Below are positions 25,972 through 34,681 of a DNA stretch of 64,000 nucleotides, one piece after another. The notes beneath the pieces were generated by a model. That model ran no database searches. It was not told where the DNA came from and was given only the letters and a program-made list of their open reading frames with translations. The position numbers and the translations under genes are program-made. The stretch comes from Thalassoglobus polymorphus. GTDB lineage: Bacteria > Planctomycetota > Planctomycetia > Planctomycetales > Planctomycetaceae. The DNA lies in assembly GCF_007744255.1 (NCBI RefSeq), contig NZ_CP036267.1, positions 1,116,001-1,180,000 on the forward strand, given 5' to 3'. Each line of letters opens with the position of its first letter. Positions within the stretch are counted from its first letter, which is position 1.

Positions 25972-27560
25972 GAATTCACGTGCGGAGTTGTCGTGACGCT
26001 TTCTGTCTCGGACTGGAGCGATTCACGCAGGAGTGGTTCCTTGTCAACGAATTGCCAGAGATTGCTGCCACTGGGAATGAAAAGATCGGAGACGCTGAGC
26101 TCGCTTGGACAACATTTACCGGTCGCCACAAGCATCTCTTTTAGATCGCGCAGCGTGTTTTTGACGTAGTGAGCGACTCGAGCTGACTTCAGTTCAGGGT
26201 CGAGACCGGCCTGGAGCTGAGGATCATGTGTGGTGATGCCGACCGGACAGGTGTTGCGTCCGCATTCCAGTGCCTGAATGCAGCCGAGGGCGAGCATGAA
26301 TCCTCGGGCAGTGTAACAGGCGTCGGCCCCGAGAGCGAAAGCGGTGAGTTGGCGTCCGGCGTTGATCAGTTTTCCGGCAGCGAGGATTTTGACCCGGTCG
26401 CGCACTCCTTCACGTTCTAGGATTTTCACGACTCCGTAGAGAGCCGGATAAAGCGGCAACCCGATGCGATCCATGAAGGCAGTGGGTGCAGCTCCGGTTC
26501 CGCCTTCGCCACCATCGATCGTGATGAAATCCGGGAATCGGTCCTGGCGTTTCATTTCACGGACGAACTCGTGAAACTCTGTAAATGAACCGACGCAGAG
26601 TTTGATCCCGACAGGAATTTCGACGAGGTCCTGAATCCGGGTGATAAAAGCGACTGTGGATGGCACATCATGACATTCCTTTTGATAAGGGGGAGATACA
26701 ACGTCTTCGCCCATGGGAACACCACGTAGTTTGGCAATCTCCGGAGTGATCTTCTCTGCGGGGAGTAGTCCGCCTTTCCCAGGTTTCGCTCCCTGAGAAA
26801 ATTTGATTTCGATCATGCGAATCTGCTCGTGATTGGCAAGTTCACGGAGAGCTGTCTCATTAAGGTCTCCATCGAAATTTCGAACGCCGAATTTTGCGGT
26901 GCCGATTTGGAAGATGATATCGGCACCTTCCATGAGGTGATACTTGGGGTATCCACCTTCACCGGTATTCATGGGAATGCCAGCTCGGGCCGCTCCGCGT
27001 GCGATCGCTCGAATGGCATTTTGTCCGAGGGAGCCGTAACTCATCGCGCTGACTAGCATTGGACTCTTCAAAGTATAGGGGCGTGTGACCCCTCTTCGAT
27101 TTCCGAATGTGACGCGAAATGGTCGAACGCCCTCCTTCCGTGTGGGAAACATGGAGTGGCGAAGCTTGATCTCAGTGGCACCGTAGTCGAGCAGCGTCCC
27201 AAAGGAATCGGAGGAATCCACGTTTTTCGCCTTGCGGTACACTTCACTACGTTCCGTACGATTAAACGGGCGTTCTTCGCGGTCGTTGAGGAAAAGATAC
27301 TGGCGAAATTCAGGTCCAAGGCTCTCGATGAGGTAGCGGACCTGCCCGAGGACGCCGAAGTTTCTCAACAGAGTGTGATCTTTCTGAACGTGCCGATATG
27401 AAAAGTTCACCAAAAGGAGAAACAGAGAGGCCACCGTGAGAAAGTGGAAGTAAAACGAAATGTAATACCCTGCCGCAAAGAACAACACCGGTAGAAAGAG
27501 CAGCGTCGTGTTGGCGAAACGGGCGAGGCGGATCAGGTCGACGGAAAGTGCTTTGGGCAT
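25968..27560 (-). CDS. Membrane-anchored FMN-binding glutamate-synthase-like protein
   Basis: 530 residues. Two N-terminal membrane helices (TLLFLPVLFFAAGYYISF and FLTVASLFLLLVNFSY) precede a GltB-type flavin barrel: MSYGSLGQNAIRAIARGAARAG, NTGEGGYPKYH, FSQGAKPGKGGLLP, IDGGEGGTGAAPTAF and cysteines in LGCIQALECGRNTCPVG for a 3Fe-4S cluster. It lacks the amidotransferase domain, so it is a YerD-type orphan rather than glutamate synthase. Coupled by ATGA overlap to DoxX. It is a paralogue-like relative of the CDGSH fusion at 19860-21401. Confidence 0.93.
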   Translation of the reverse strand: MPKALSVDLIRLARFANTTLLFLPVLFFAAGYYISFYFHFLTVASLFLLLVNFSYRHVQKDHTLLRNFGVLGQVRYLIESLGPEFRQYLFLNDREERPFNRTERSEVYRKAKNVDSSDSFGTLLDYGATEIKLRHSMFPTRKEGVRPFRVTFGNRRGVTRPYTLKSPMLVSAMSYGSLGQNAIRAIARGAARAGIPMNTGEGGYPKYHLMEGADIIFQIGTAKFGVRNFDGDLNETALRELANHEQIRMIEIKFSQGAKPGKGGLLPAEKITPEIAKLRGVPMGEDVVSPPYQKECHDVPSTVAFITRIQDLVEIPVGIKLCVGSFTEFHEFVREMKRQDRFPDFITIDGGEGGTGAAPTAFMDRIGLPLYPALYGVVKILEREGVRDRVKILAAGKLINAGRQLTAFALGADACYTARGFMLALGCIQALECGRNTCPVGITTHDPQLQAGLDPELKSARVAHYVKNTLRDLKEMLVATGKCCPSELSVSDLFIPSGSNLWQFVDKEPLLRESLQSETESVTTTPHVNS

Positions 27561-27731
27561 GGTTAGTAAGAGAGGTTATTAATCAGAAACGTTTGTTGGT
27601 GGAACGAAGTCCCACCCCGGGGCCAACTTTTGTTCCAGATATTAACGTTTGGAACTAATAGTTTTGTTTTTCCCGAAGTGGGCACGATGGAGCATGAGGG
27701 CTTTATTGCTTGTTGTTATTGCCAAGATAAA

Positions 27732-28730
27732 TCACCGCAACCCGGCCAGAATTTCAAAGGAACGCAAACGATCTTTGTGCTCATACAGATCGCAGGTGAA
27801 AATCAGCTCATCCGCTTGGGTCTGTTGCGACAACTCCTGTAATTTCTGCTTAATGGTTTCTGCGCTGCCAATCATAGCCATGCGTAAAAATTCTTTGACC
27901 ATCTTCTCTTCTTGCGGTTGCCAGAGATCCTGCATACTTTGAACGGGTGGACGCAGCAGCAGGCTTTTCCCTCGAAGCAAAGCAAGAATGCGCTGGAACG
28001 TGGTGGTAGCTAAAAACTCTGCTTGTGCGTCAGTCTCTGCTGCAACTAAGGGAATCCCAAGCATCACATAAGGGGCCTCCAAAACCGCAGATGGATTGAA
28101 GTGGCGGCGATACAGCTCGATGGCTTGCATCATCATGCGTGGCGCAAAATGCGAAGCGAAGGCGTAAGGCAAACCTTTCTCTGCAGCTAATTGCGCACTA
28201 AACAGACTGGAACCTAAAATCCAAATGGGGACGTTACTGTCCATACCTGGCATCGCAATGACTTGCTGACCCGCGCGACGTGGCCCTAAAAAACTTTGTA
28301 ACTCGGTGATATCTTCTGGAAAGTCAGCAGAACTCCCACTGCGATGGTTTCGCAAAGCCCGCGCTGTCACTTGATCGGTCCCCGGTGCTCGACCGAGACC
28401 TAAATCAATTCGCCCCGGATACAGTGCCTCTAACGTACCAAACTGTTCAGCAATCACTAAAGGTGCATGATTCGGTAGCATCACTCCACCCGCACCGACC
28501 CGAATCCGTCCGGTCCCCGCTGCAAGATATCCGATCAACACCGAAGTTGCTGAGCTGACAATCGCATCCATATTGTGATGTTCAGCCACCCAAAAACGGG
28601 TGAACTCTAAACGTTCAACATGTTGAGCTAAGGCGAGCGACCGCTGTAATGCTGCAGCAGGACCCTGATCGGTGTCTTTACGTGAAGCTAAATCCAATAC
28701 AGAGAAAGCCACTTTTTGCTGATCGCTCAT
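27732..28730 (-). CDS. Luciferase-like (LLM class) flavin-dependent oxidoreductase
   Basis: 332 residues from ATG 28730. LLM single-component hallmarks: [20 protein letters not shown] at the start, [31 protein letters not shown] (FMN region), [16 protein letters not shown], and [18 protein letters not shown]. These enzymes use reduced FMN from a partner reductase to oxygenate or reduce small molecules; the substrate is unknown. The gene is visibly AT-richer and uses codons such as CAG/CAA and TTG differently from its neighbours, resembling DNA from another lineage (a gammaproteobacterial source is a guess). It stands 171 bases upstream of the flavoprotein gene. Confidence 0.9.
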   Translation of the reverse strand: MSDQQKVAFSVLDLASRKDTDQGPAAALQRSLALAQHVERLEFTRFWVAEHHNMDAIVSSATSVLIGYLAAGTGRIRVGAGGVMLPNHAPLVIAEQFGTLEALYPGRIDLGLGRAPGTDQVTARALRNHRSGSSADFPEDITELQSFLGPRRAGQQVIAMPGMDSNVPIWILGSSLFSAQLAAEKGLPYAFASHFAPRMMMQAIELYRRHFNPSAVLEAPYVMLGIPLVAAETDAQAEFLATTTFQRILALLRGKSLLLRPPVQSMQDLWQPQEEKMVKEFLRMAMIGSAETIKQKLQELSQQTQADELIFTCDLYEHKDRLRSFEILAGLR

Positions 28731-28919
28731 ACCGTGGCAGTTCTTTTATTGAGTTGATGAGATGCTGTCTGCTGTTTGAGTATCGCACATACACATTGAG
28801 AGTGCTAGAAAAATCAACTGCTTCCTGGACGGATGGAGACATGTTGCTATGGAGGCGTTGCCATCACCAGAACCACGATGGTTAGCTGGTCCGCCTAAGA
28901 AAAATTTCGGGTACTTGTT

Positions 28920-30002
28920 TTAAACGGCACGTGCGTATTGAATTGGTAAGAGATCGCTGGCCTTTGCGGTTCCCAGTTTTTCAGCCGCGTGGCAGGGCCA
29001 ATATGGGTCGCGCAGCATTGCTCGGCCTAATGTCACCATGTCCAATTGTTCTTTCTGAATTGCTCTCTCGGCTTGTTCTGGGGAGTTGATCATCCAGCTT
29101 GTTGTTGTCGCGATATCAACATCGCGACGAATTCGCGCGGCATCGGGGATCATGAATCCCGGTTCAGCAGGGACGTTTGAGTGATCGGGGACGATCATGC
29201 CGTGGCTGACGTCGATCATGTCGAGTCCAGCAGATTTTAAACGTCGAATCAGTTCGATCGACTCCTCGAGTGTGACTCCACCTTTCACCCAGTCTGTGAC
29301 TGACAAGCGAACAGTCAACGGCAGGCGCTGCGGCCAGACTTCGCGAACTGCTTCAAATGTTTCCATCATGAAACGGATACGATTCTCAAAGCTGCCGCCG
29401 TACTGATCAGTTCTTGTGTTTGATAGTGGTGAGTAAAATTCGTGTGCTAAATATCCGTGTGCAAAGTGAACCTGCAGCCATTGGAATCCTGCTGCAAGTG
29501 AACGCTCAGCGGCAGCAACGAAGTCCTGCTTCACTCGTGCGATATCATCGAGAGTCATCGCATTGGGCACTTTGTCGAGCTTGCCGCCGAAAGCAATTGC
29601 CGACGGAGCGATTGTCTCCCATCCGCCATCGCTGGTGTCGATGTGCGCGCCACCTTCCCATGATTTTTTCGAACTTGCTTTGCGACCGGCGTGCGCAATC
29701 TGGATTCCTGAGACTGCCCCGTGTTGTTGCATGAATCGTGCAATTCTCGCAAAAGGCTCAATATGGTCATCTGTGTAAATCCCGCTGTCGGCGGGGCTGA
29801 TGCGGCCGTCCCGTGAGACGGCTGTCGCCTCCACAATCACCAATCCGGCACCGCCAACCGCCCGAGAACCCAAGTGAACCAAATGCCAATCTGTCGGGAA
29901 ACCGTCCTCTGATGAATACATGCACATCGGCGATACTGCGATGCGGTTTCGCATTGTGACATCTTTAAGTTGGAAATCATCAAACAAAGAGAGCGACATC
30001 AT
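28920..30002 (-). CDS. NADH:flavin oxidoreductase, Old Yellow Enzyme (YqjM type)
   Basis: 360 residues. TIM-barrel OYE with AVSPMCMYSSEDGFPTDWHL (the YqjM-type Cys near the flavin), GGAGLVIVEATAV, a substrate/His region HFAHGYLAHEFYSPLSN, TDQYGGSFENRIRF and the C-terminal VTLGRAMLRDPYWP. The family reduces activated C=C bonds of enones, nitro compounds and quinones with NAD(P)H and FMN. It fits the same electrophile-detoxification theme as the CurA-like and OsmC genes. Start taken at the first ATG; the second is the next codon. Confidence 0.94.
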   Translation of the reverse strand: MMSLSLFDDFQLKDVTMRNRIAVSPMCMYSSEDGFPTDWHLVHLGSRAVGGAGLVIVEATAVSRDGRISPADSGIYTDDHIEPFARIARFMQQHGAVSGIQIAHAGRKASSKKSWEGGAHIDTSDGGWETIAPSAIAFGGKLDKVPNAMTLDDIARVKQDFVAAAERSLAAGFQWLQVHFAHGYLAHEFYSPLSNTRTDQYGGSFENRIRFMMETFEAVREVWPQRLPLTVRLSVTDWVKGGVTLEESIELIRRLKSAGLDMIDVSHGMIVPDHSNVPAEPGFMIPDAARIRRDVDIATTTSWMINSPEQAERAIQKEQLDMVTLGRAMLRDPYWPCHAAEKLGTAKASDLLPIQYARAV

Positions 30003-30051
30003 CTGTTCCAGGTTGTGTGTAAAGAAGGCGTCTATGAATTGGTCGAAGGCA

Positions 30052-30450
30052 TTATGACGATCTTCCCAAAACTTTCATGAACAATGCGTCATCACGTTCG
30101 CGAACTCTCTGCATACGGTGTTCGGCAATTTTGCGAATCAATTTTTCTGGCAGCGGCTCTGCATAAGAAATTTTCACGACACCAGTTTCTGTAATTTCGT
30201 ATTTCGACAGGCCATTATGAAAAGGCTCAATTGACTCTGCCGTGGTATTGAATTCAAGGTGAGCTTCATGAGCGGAGAATGCGAACAGGAATTGTCGCTC
30301 AATGAAAAACGCCGTGTTCCAATTGATTACCTGCCTGGCTTCGGGAGCGATGCTTTGCAACAAGGCATGGAGTTGACGAAGTTGTAGTTGGCCTCCAGGC
30401 GGAGCCGCTTCAATGTATTCCGGAATCGTCTCGTGAAGTTTCTTTGCCAT
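30052..30450 (-). CDS. DUF1801/YdhG-like small protein
   Basis: 132 residues from ATG 30450 (GAG a few bases upstream); an upstream frame adds 21 residues without support. Family blocks are an N-terminal helix with LHETIPEYIEAAPPG, EARQVINWNTAFFIERQFLFAFSAH, NTTAESIEPF and ISYAEPLPEKLIRKIAEHR. Members are small mixed alpha/beta proteins called iron chaperone-like by homology, with no settled function. It lies between aconitase and the OYE gene, on the same strand as both. Confidence 0.8.
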   Translation of the reverse strand: MAKKLHETIPEYIEAAPPGGQLQLRQLHALLQSIAPEARQVINWNTAFFIERQFLFAFSAHEAHLEFNTTAESIEPFHNGLSKYEITETGVVKISYAEPLPEKLIRKIAEHRMQRVRERDDALFMKVLGRSS

Positions 30451-30532
30451 GTGATCTCGGAGTGTCGATGAAAGAAAAAACTTGCCTTTACGATGGCTGA
30501 ACCCACCGCTCATTCGAAATTGGCAATCGCGA

Positions 30533-33253
30533 CTAACTCGGCAGCAATTGTCTTAAGACCATTTCCAGGATACCGCCGTTTACAAAGTACTCGACCTCCG
30601 CAGGTGCGTCGATTCTCAGTATTGTATCGAATGTTGTGCGAGAGCCGTCTTGTCGAACGACGGAGACACTGACAGTTTGGCGTGGCTCAATCCCGTCACG
30701 AATTCCGGTGATGGAAAACGTTTCGTTTCCACTTAAGCCCAGCGACTGTGCTGACTCACCATCCTTGAATTGCAGTGGCAGCACTCCCATGCAAACAAGG
30801 TTGCTGCGGTGGATGCGTTCATAGCTCTCTGCAAGAATTGCTTTGACACCTAATAATGCAGCACCTTTGGCCGCCCAGTCGCGCGAACTGCCCGAGCCGT
30901 ACTCCTTGCCTGCGATGACCACCAACGGAGTCTCTTCCTGTAAATATCGCATCGCGGCGTCATAAATCGTCATTTTGTCGCCGGTGGGAGTGTGAATTGT
31001 CCAGGGCCCCTCCATCTCCGGAACCATCGCGTTGCGTAAGCGAAGATTGCCGAATGTCCCGCGCATCATCACTTCGTGATTCCCACGACGTGAGCCGAAG
31101 CTGTTGAATTCCTCTGCCGGAATTTGATGGCTGGCGAGATACTCCCCCGCCGGTGAATTCACGGCAATGGCACCAGCTGGAGAAATGTGATCGGTGGTGA
31201 TTGTGTCTCCAAGCACCGCCAGCACGCGTGCTCCCTCGATGTCAGACAGCGGTGCAGGGGTGTCGGCAAAATCGAGAAAGAAGGGTGGTTCGCGAACGTA
31301 AGTCGAGTCCGCAGCCCAGTCGAACAAAGTTCCGGTCGGAGCGGGCATGCTCTTCCACTTGTCATCACCTTCAAAAATACGACCATATTCCAGATCAAAC
31401 TGATCGGAACTGACCGTTGAAGCGACCAGACTTTCGATCTCCTCGGCGGTCGGCCAAATGTCCTTCAAGTAGACAGGGTTGCCTTGCTGATCTTTCCCTA
31501 ACTCATCAATGCTAATGTCACACAATACCGTGCCGATCAGTGCATAGGCGACACACAGCGGAGGCGAAGCCAAATAACTGGCTTGCACTTGACCATGAAT
31601 ACGGCCTTCGTAATTCCGGTTGCCCGACAACACGGCGGCGACGGCCAGATTTTTTGAGGTCACCGCCTCAGCGATTTCCTCAGGCAAGGGGCCAGAGTTT
31701 CCGATGCACGTGGTGCAACCGTAACCAACCAGATTGAAACCCAACTTTTCGAGATAGGGTGTGAGACCCGCTTTGTCCAGATATTGTGTCACCACTCGCG
31801 AGCCTGGTGCCAGCGACGTCTTCACCCAAGGCTGGCTTTGCAAGCCAGCTTCAACCGCTTTGCGAGCCAGCAATCCAGCAGCGATCATGACAGATGGATT
31901 CGAGGTGTTGGTGCAACTGGTAATGGCTGCGATCACGACCGATCCGTCAGTCACCGATGCTGCGGCAGATGGTTGTTCCAAATTCTCCGGCTCCGCGGTA
32001 AGGAATCCGCCTTCTTCCGGGCAACCTTCAGCCTTGAGCCGAGCGAGTTCAATCGAGCTGACATCAGCAACTGCGCCGTTCAGAACAGACTGAAACGACT
32101 GCCTGACACCAGCGAGCGAGACGCGATCCTGTGGTCGCTTCGGCCCGGCAACGCTGGGTTGAACTTTGCTCAAGTCGAGGTCGAGAACTTCGCTGAAGTT
32201 CGGCTCGACACTGTCGGCTGTCCGGAATAATCCCTGTTCGCGCGTGTAGCGTTCGACCAGCTCGACATTGTCTCCTCGCCCGGTGAGACGCAGATACTCC
32301 AGAGTGTTCGCATCGACCGGGAACAGCGTCGCTGTTGCACCGAACTCTGGCGACATATTCGACAGGGTAGCACGATCCGCAATGCTCAGTGAACTCAATC
32401 CGGAACCAAAAAACTCGACAAACTTACCAACCACGCCATGTGCCCTAAGAATTTGAGCGAGCGTCAGCACCAGGTCGGTCGCAGTTGTTCCAGGCGGAAG
32501 TGTGCCGAGTGTCCTGACTCCGAGTACGACAGGTTTGGGGAGAAACATCGGTTGTCCAAGCATCGCTGCTTCGGCCTCGATCCCGCCGACACCCCAGCCC
32601 AACACACCGAGTCCGTTGATCATTGGTGTGTGTGAATCGGTCCCCACAAGAGTATCAGGGAAGACCCAACCGTCACGGTCAATCACGACTCGCCCCAGAT
32701 GTTCGAGATTGACCTGATGGCAGATCCCCATTCCTGGAGGCACGACGCGGAAACCGTCAAAGGCTTGCTGGGCCCAGTTGAGCAATGAATAGCGTTCCTG
32801 ATTGCGGCGGTATTCCCACTCCAGATTGGTGGCGTAAGCATCGTCGCTGCCGAAGCGGTCGACCTGAACGGAGTGATCGATGATCAGGTCGACGGGAACA
32901 AACGGATTGACGCTCTGTGGATCACCTCCGGCTCTCGCGACCGCACTTCTCATCGCCGCGAGGTCAACGACAGAGGGAACACCAGTAAAATCCTGCATCA
33001 TGACGCGAGCCGGCATGAACGCGATCGACGCATCAGCGCCATGGGGCCAATTCGCGAGCGATTCCACATCAGCCTGCGACACATCCCTGCCATCAACTCG
33101 TCGGGCGAGGTTCTCTAATAGAATTTTGACGGTGTGAGGAAGTCGCGCCACATCTGCGCCGGTCTTCTCGGCCAGCTTTGCGAGACTCGCGTACTGTGCA
33201 GGTTTCTTGGAAGTTGCCAAAGTCGCTGCAATGCCTAGCGGATCAATTGTCAT
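30533..33253 (-). CDS. acnA: Aconitate hydratase
   Basis: 906 residues, the bacterial AcnA/IRP type length. The [4Fe-4S] cysteines lie in AITSCTNTSNPSVM and GYGCTTCIGNSGPL; other blocks are MMQDFTGVPSVVDLAAMR, GTDSHTPMINGLGVLGWGVGG and the C-terminal swivel domain with GSRRGNHEVMMRGTF and GKEYGSGSSRDWAAKG. It isomerises citrate to isocitrate in the TCA cycle. It appears to be a single gene: the region upstream (33254-33860) is gene-free with repeat copies. Confidence 0.97.
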   Translation of the reverse strand: MTIDPLGIAATLATSKKPAQYASLAKLAEKTGADVARLPHTVKILLENLARRVDGRDVSQADVESLANWPHGADASIAFMPARVMMQDFTGVPSVVDLAAMRSAVARAGGDPQSVNPFVPVDLIIDHSVQVDRFGSDDAYATNLEWEYRRNQERYSLLNWAQQAFDGFRVVPPGMGICHQVNLEHLGRVVIDRDGWVFPDTLVGTDSHTPMINGLGVLGWGVGGIEAEAAMLGQPMFLPKPVVLGVRTLGTLPPGTTATDLVLTLAQILRAHGVVGKFVEFFGSGLSSLSIADRATLSNMSPEFGATATLFPVDANTLEYLRLTGRGDNVELVERYTREQGLFRTADSVEPNFSEVLDLDLSKVQPSVAGPKRPQDRVSLAGVRQSFQSVLNGAVADVSSIELARLKAEGCPEEGGFLTAEPENLEQPSAAASVTDGSVVIAAITSCTNTSNPSVMIAAGLLARKAVEAGLQSQPWVKTSLAPGSRVVTQYLDKAGLTPYLEKLGFNLVGYGCTTCIGNSGPLPEEIAEAVTSKNLAVAAVLSGNRNYEGRIHGQVQASYLASPPLCVAYALIGTVLCDISIDELGKDQQGNPVYLKDIWPTAEEIESLVASTVSSDQFDLEYGRIFEGDDKWKSMPAPTGTLFDWAADSTYVREPPFFLDFADTPAPLSDIEGARVLAVLGDTITTDHISPAGAIAVNSPAGEYLASHQIPAEEFNSFGSRRGNHEVMMRGTFGNLRLRNAMVPEMEGPWTIHTPTGDKMTIYDAAMRYLQEETPLVVIAGKEYGSGSSRDWAAKGAALLGVKAILAESYERIHRSNLVCMGVLPLQFKDGESAQSLGLSGNETFSITGIRDGIEPRQTVSVSVVRQDGSRTTFDTILRIDAPAEVEYFVNGGILEMVLRQLLPS

Positions 33254-33379
33254 CTGCTTACTCCCTGTCGCGTTACTGATGAAATGGTGGTGTACAGTAC
33301 GTGGTCATTTTCCCGCAGATTGGAGCGAATATCCAATGGACGCGACCGATCTGTTTAGGATTCATTCGGAAGCTCGTGG

Positions 33380-33439
33380 AGTGGTTATTTTCCTCGGTGT
33401 TTGAGAGAGTCAATTCAAGTTTGAAGGTCAGTTCTAAAA
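33380..33439 (+). repeat. Dispersed repeat, module M fragment
   Basis: TTATTTTCCTCGGTGTTTGAG, AGTCAATTCAAGTTTGAAG and AGTTCTAAAA match the right two-thirds of module M at 18700-18757. Confidence 0.65.
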
Positions 33440-33711
33440 ATCAGTTCATCGATTTGAATCTGTCTCGAAATGTGAAGCGAAACCGAGAACAGGAAAAGCC
33501 ATTTTCTCTGATCGCCTAGACCATGGCTTCTCTTTCGCATTCTCGAATGACTACAGCCTCAGCATCGCATAAACATCCCGGGAGTGCTACCAGGTTTTGC
33601 TAACAACAGGCTCTTCTAATGGCTCTCCTGTCACTGCTTGAGCTATGTCGACACGTTGAACACGCAGGGGATGCTGCCGGTGTCAGGCAGTTTGTGATAA
33701 TTGCAGGACAG

Positions 33712-33860
33712 GGTTCGCAATCGGTGTTCAGGTTTTGCCTCGTGGCGAACAGCAATAGAATTAGAGCTGATCCTTAACCTGAAACTGTTCTCTCAAGTGT
33801 TGAGACTGCTTGCAGAAAAACTCGTTGTTCACGGGGACACGGCAGAGCAGACGGCTCTAG
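33712..33860 (-). repeat. Dispersed repeat, reverse module P interrupted by module M-like sequence
   Basis: GGTTTTGCCTCGTGGCGAACAG (reverse P) is followed by an M-like insert (AGAGCTGATCC, TTCTCTCAAGTGTTGAGA) and then the other end of reverse P (TTGTTCACGGGGACACGGCA, ending GGCTCTAG). The same composite order as at 14824-15005, in the opposite orientation. It ends directly at the 3' end of the GYF gene. Confidence 0.75.
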
Positions 33861-34271
33861 CTATCGTGAGAACAAACTTGCGAAGAAGCGGCGAATTGGC
33901 CCAGCTCGTCGTCGGGGATGTTTCTCTGAAATCAACTCGTTGGCAGCTGCCAGTGCGAGGTCGACCCGTTCTTTTGCTCTCTGTTCTTCAAGGGCATCGC
34001 GTTCACGTTTTTGCAGCAATTCTTCTGGCGTGAGTGGTCGCATCTTCAAGATGTCGCTCTGTTCAGCTGTCCATTGTTCAAGCAATTCAAGTTGCCCAGC
34101 TTGCACGAAGAGATTCTCAATTGTCGCAGCGTACATCCATTCTGATTGCGTGTGGGTGTTGACGAGTGTGCCCGGGGTAAGAGTCCCTTTTCGCACACGA
34201 ACCACTAGCTCATCAAACGTCACCGGTCCATAGACTTGATCCGCAATTTGATAGTGGTACTGAGTTTTCAT
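33861..34271 (-). CDS. GYF_2-domain protein
   Basis: 136 residues from ATG 34271; an in-frame ATG at 34316 would add 15 residues lying within a degenerate repeat, so the shorter start is preferred. Residues about 5-55 form a GYF_2-like domain (YHYQIADQVYGPVTFDELV, GTLTPGTLVNTHTQSEWMYA), typical of planctomycete proteins that bind proline-rich partners or act as adaptors. A charged helical segment follows and the C-terminus is very basic (RRRAGPIRRFF). No membrane segment. Function unknown. Confidence 0.7.
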   Translation of the reverse strand: MKTQYHYQIADQVYGPVTFDELVVRVRKGTLTPGTLVNTHTQSEWMYAATIENLFVQAGQLELLEQWTAEQSDILKMRPLTPEELLQKRERDALEEQRAKERVDLALAAANELISEKHPRRRAGPIRRFFASLFSR

Positions 34272-34358
34272 TAGAGCATTTTCAATGCGTGACGTGCCCG
34301 CGAAGATCACTTTCATAGCCTCATAGGGTGCTTGCCACGAGGCAGCTTGTGAAGATGG
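34271..34358 (+). repeat. Degenerate copy of the dispersed repeat, module P
   Basis: Blocks TTAGAGCATTTTC, GTGCCCGCGAAGATCAC, TGCTTGCCACGAGGCAG and GTGAAGATGGC follow the order of module P at 5046-5148 with many changes. It abuts the preferred start codon of the GYF gene. Confidence 0.45.
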
Positions 34359-34681
34359 CTGTTGGATTTGCTTGAGTCGAACGACCAGAATCGAAAGTCC
34401 GAACCACGAAAGGCTAGCGTTTGGAACTTACGAATTTCAACTGAAATCAGTCTCGCAGAGCAATTTCACTGAAAAACAATGCCAAAAACAATACAAAGTT
34501 GTACGGGCAAGTTGATTCAGTGACTTGAAGTGTCGGGCGAAACGTCGTTGAGCTACTCTGCACATCAGATGATACTTTGATTCGTACAGATTTTTTCGTG
34601 ATGATTTCTTTATCACCACGCCTTGCAAGGAAAGCGGAATGACCGGGACTCTAGCAATCGAAAATTATCGGGAACAACACG
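34272..34681. other. Gene-free interval between divergent GYF and C92 genes
   Basis: 410 bases. Apart from the degenerate repeat at its left edge I see no gene, hairpin or clear promoter; 34440-34640 is AT-rich and may contain promoter sequence. Confidence 0.45.

Larger units (their letters stand above)
33254..33860. other. Gene-free interval with two repeat copies
   Basis: 607 bases between the start of acnA and the 3' end of the GYF gene. It holds a module M fragment (about 33380-33439) and a composite repeat (33712-33860). The middle (33440-33711) shows no gene or hairpin I can support. Confidence 0.6.
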
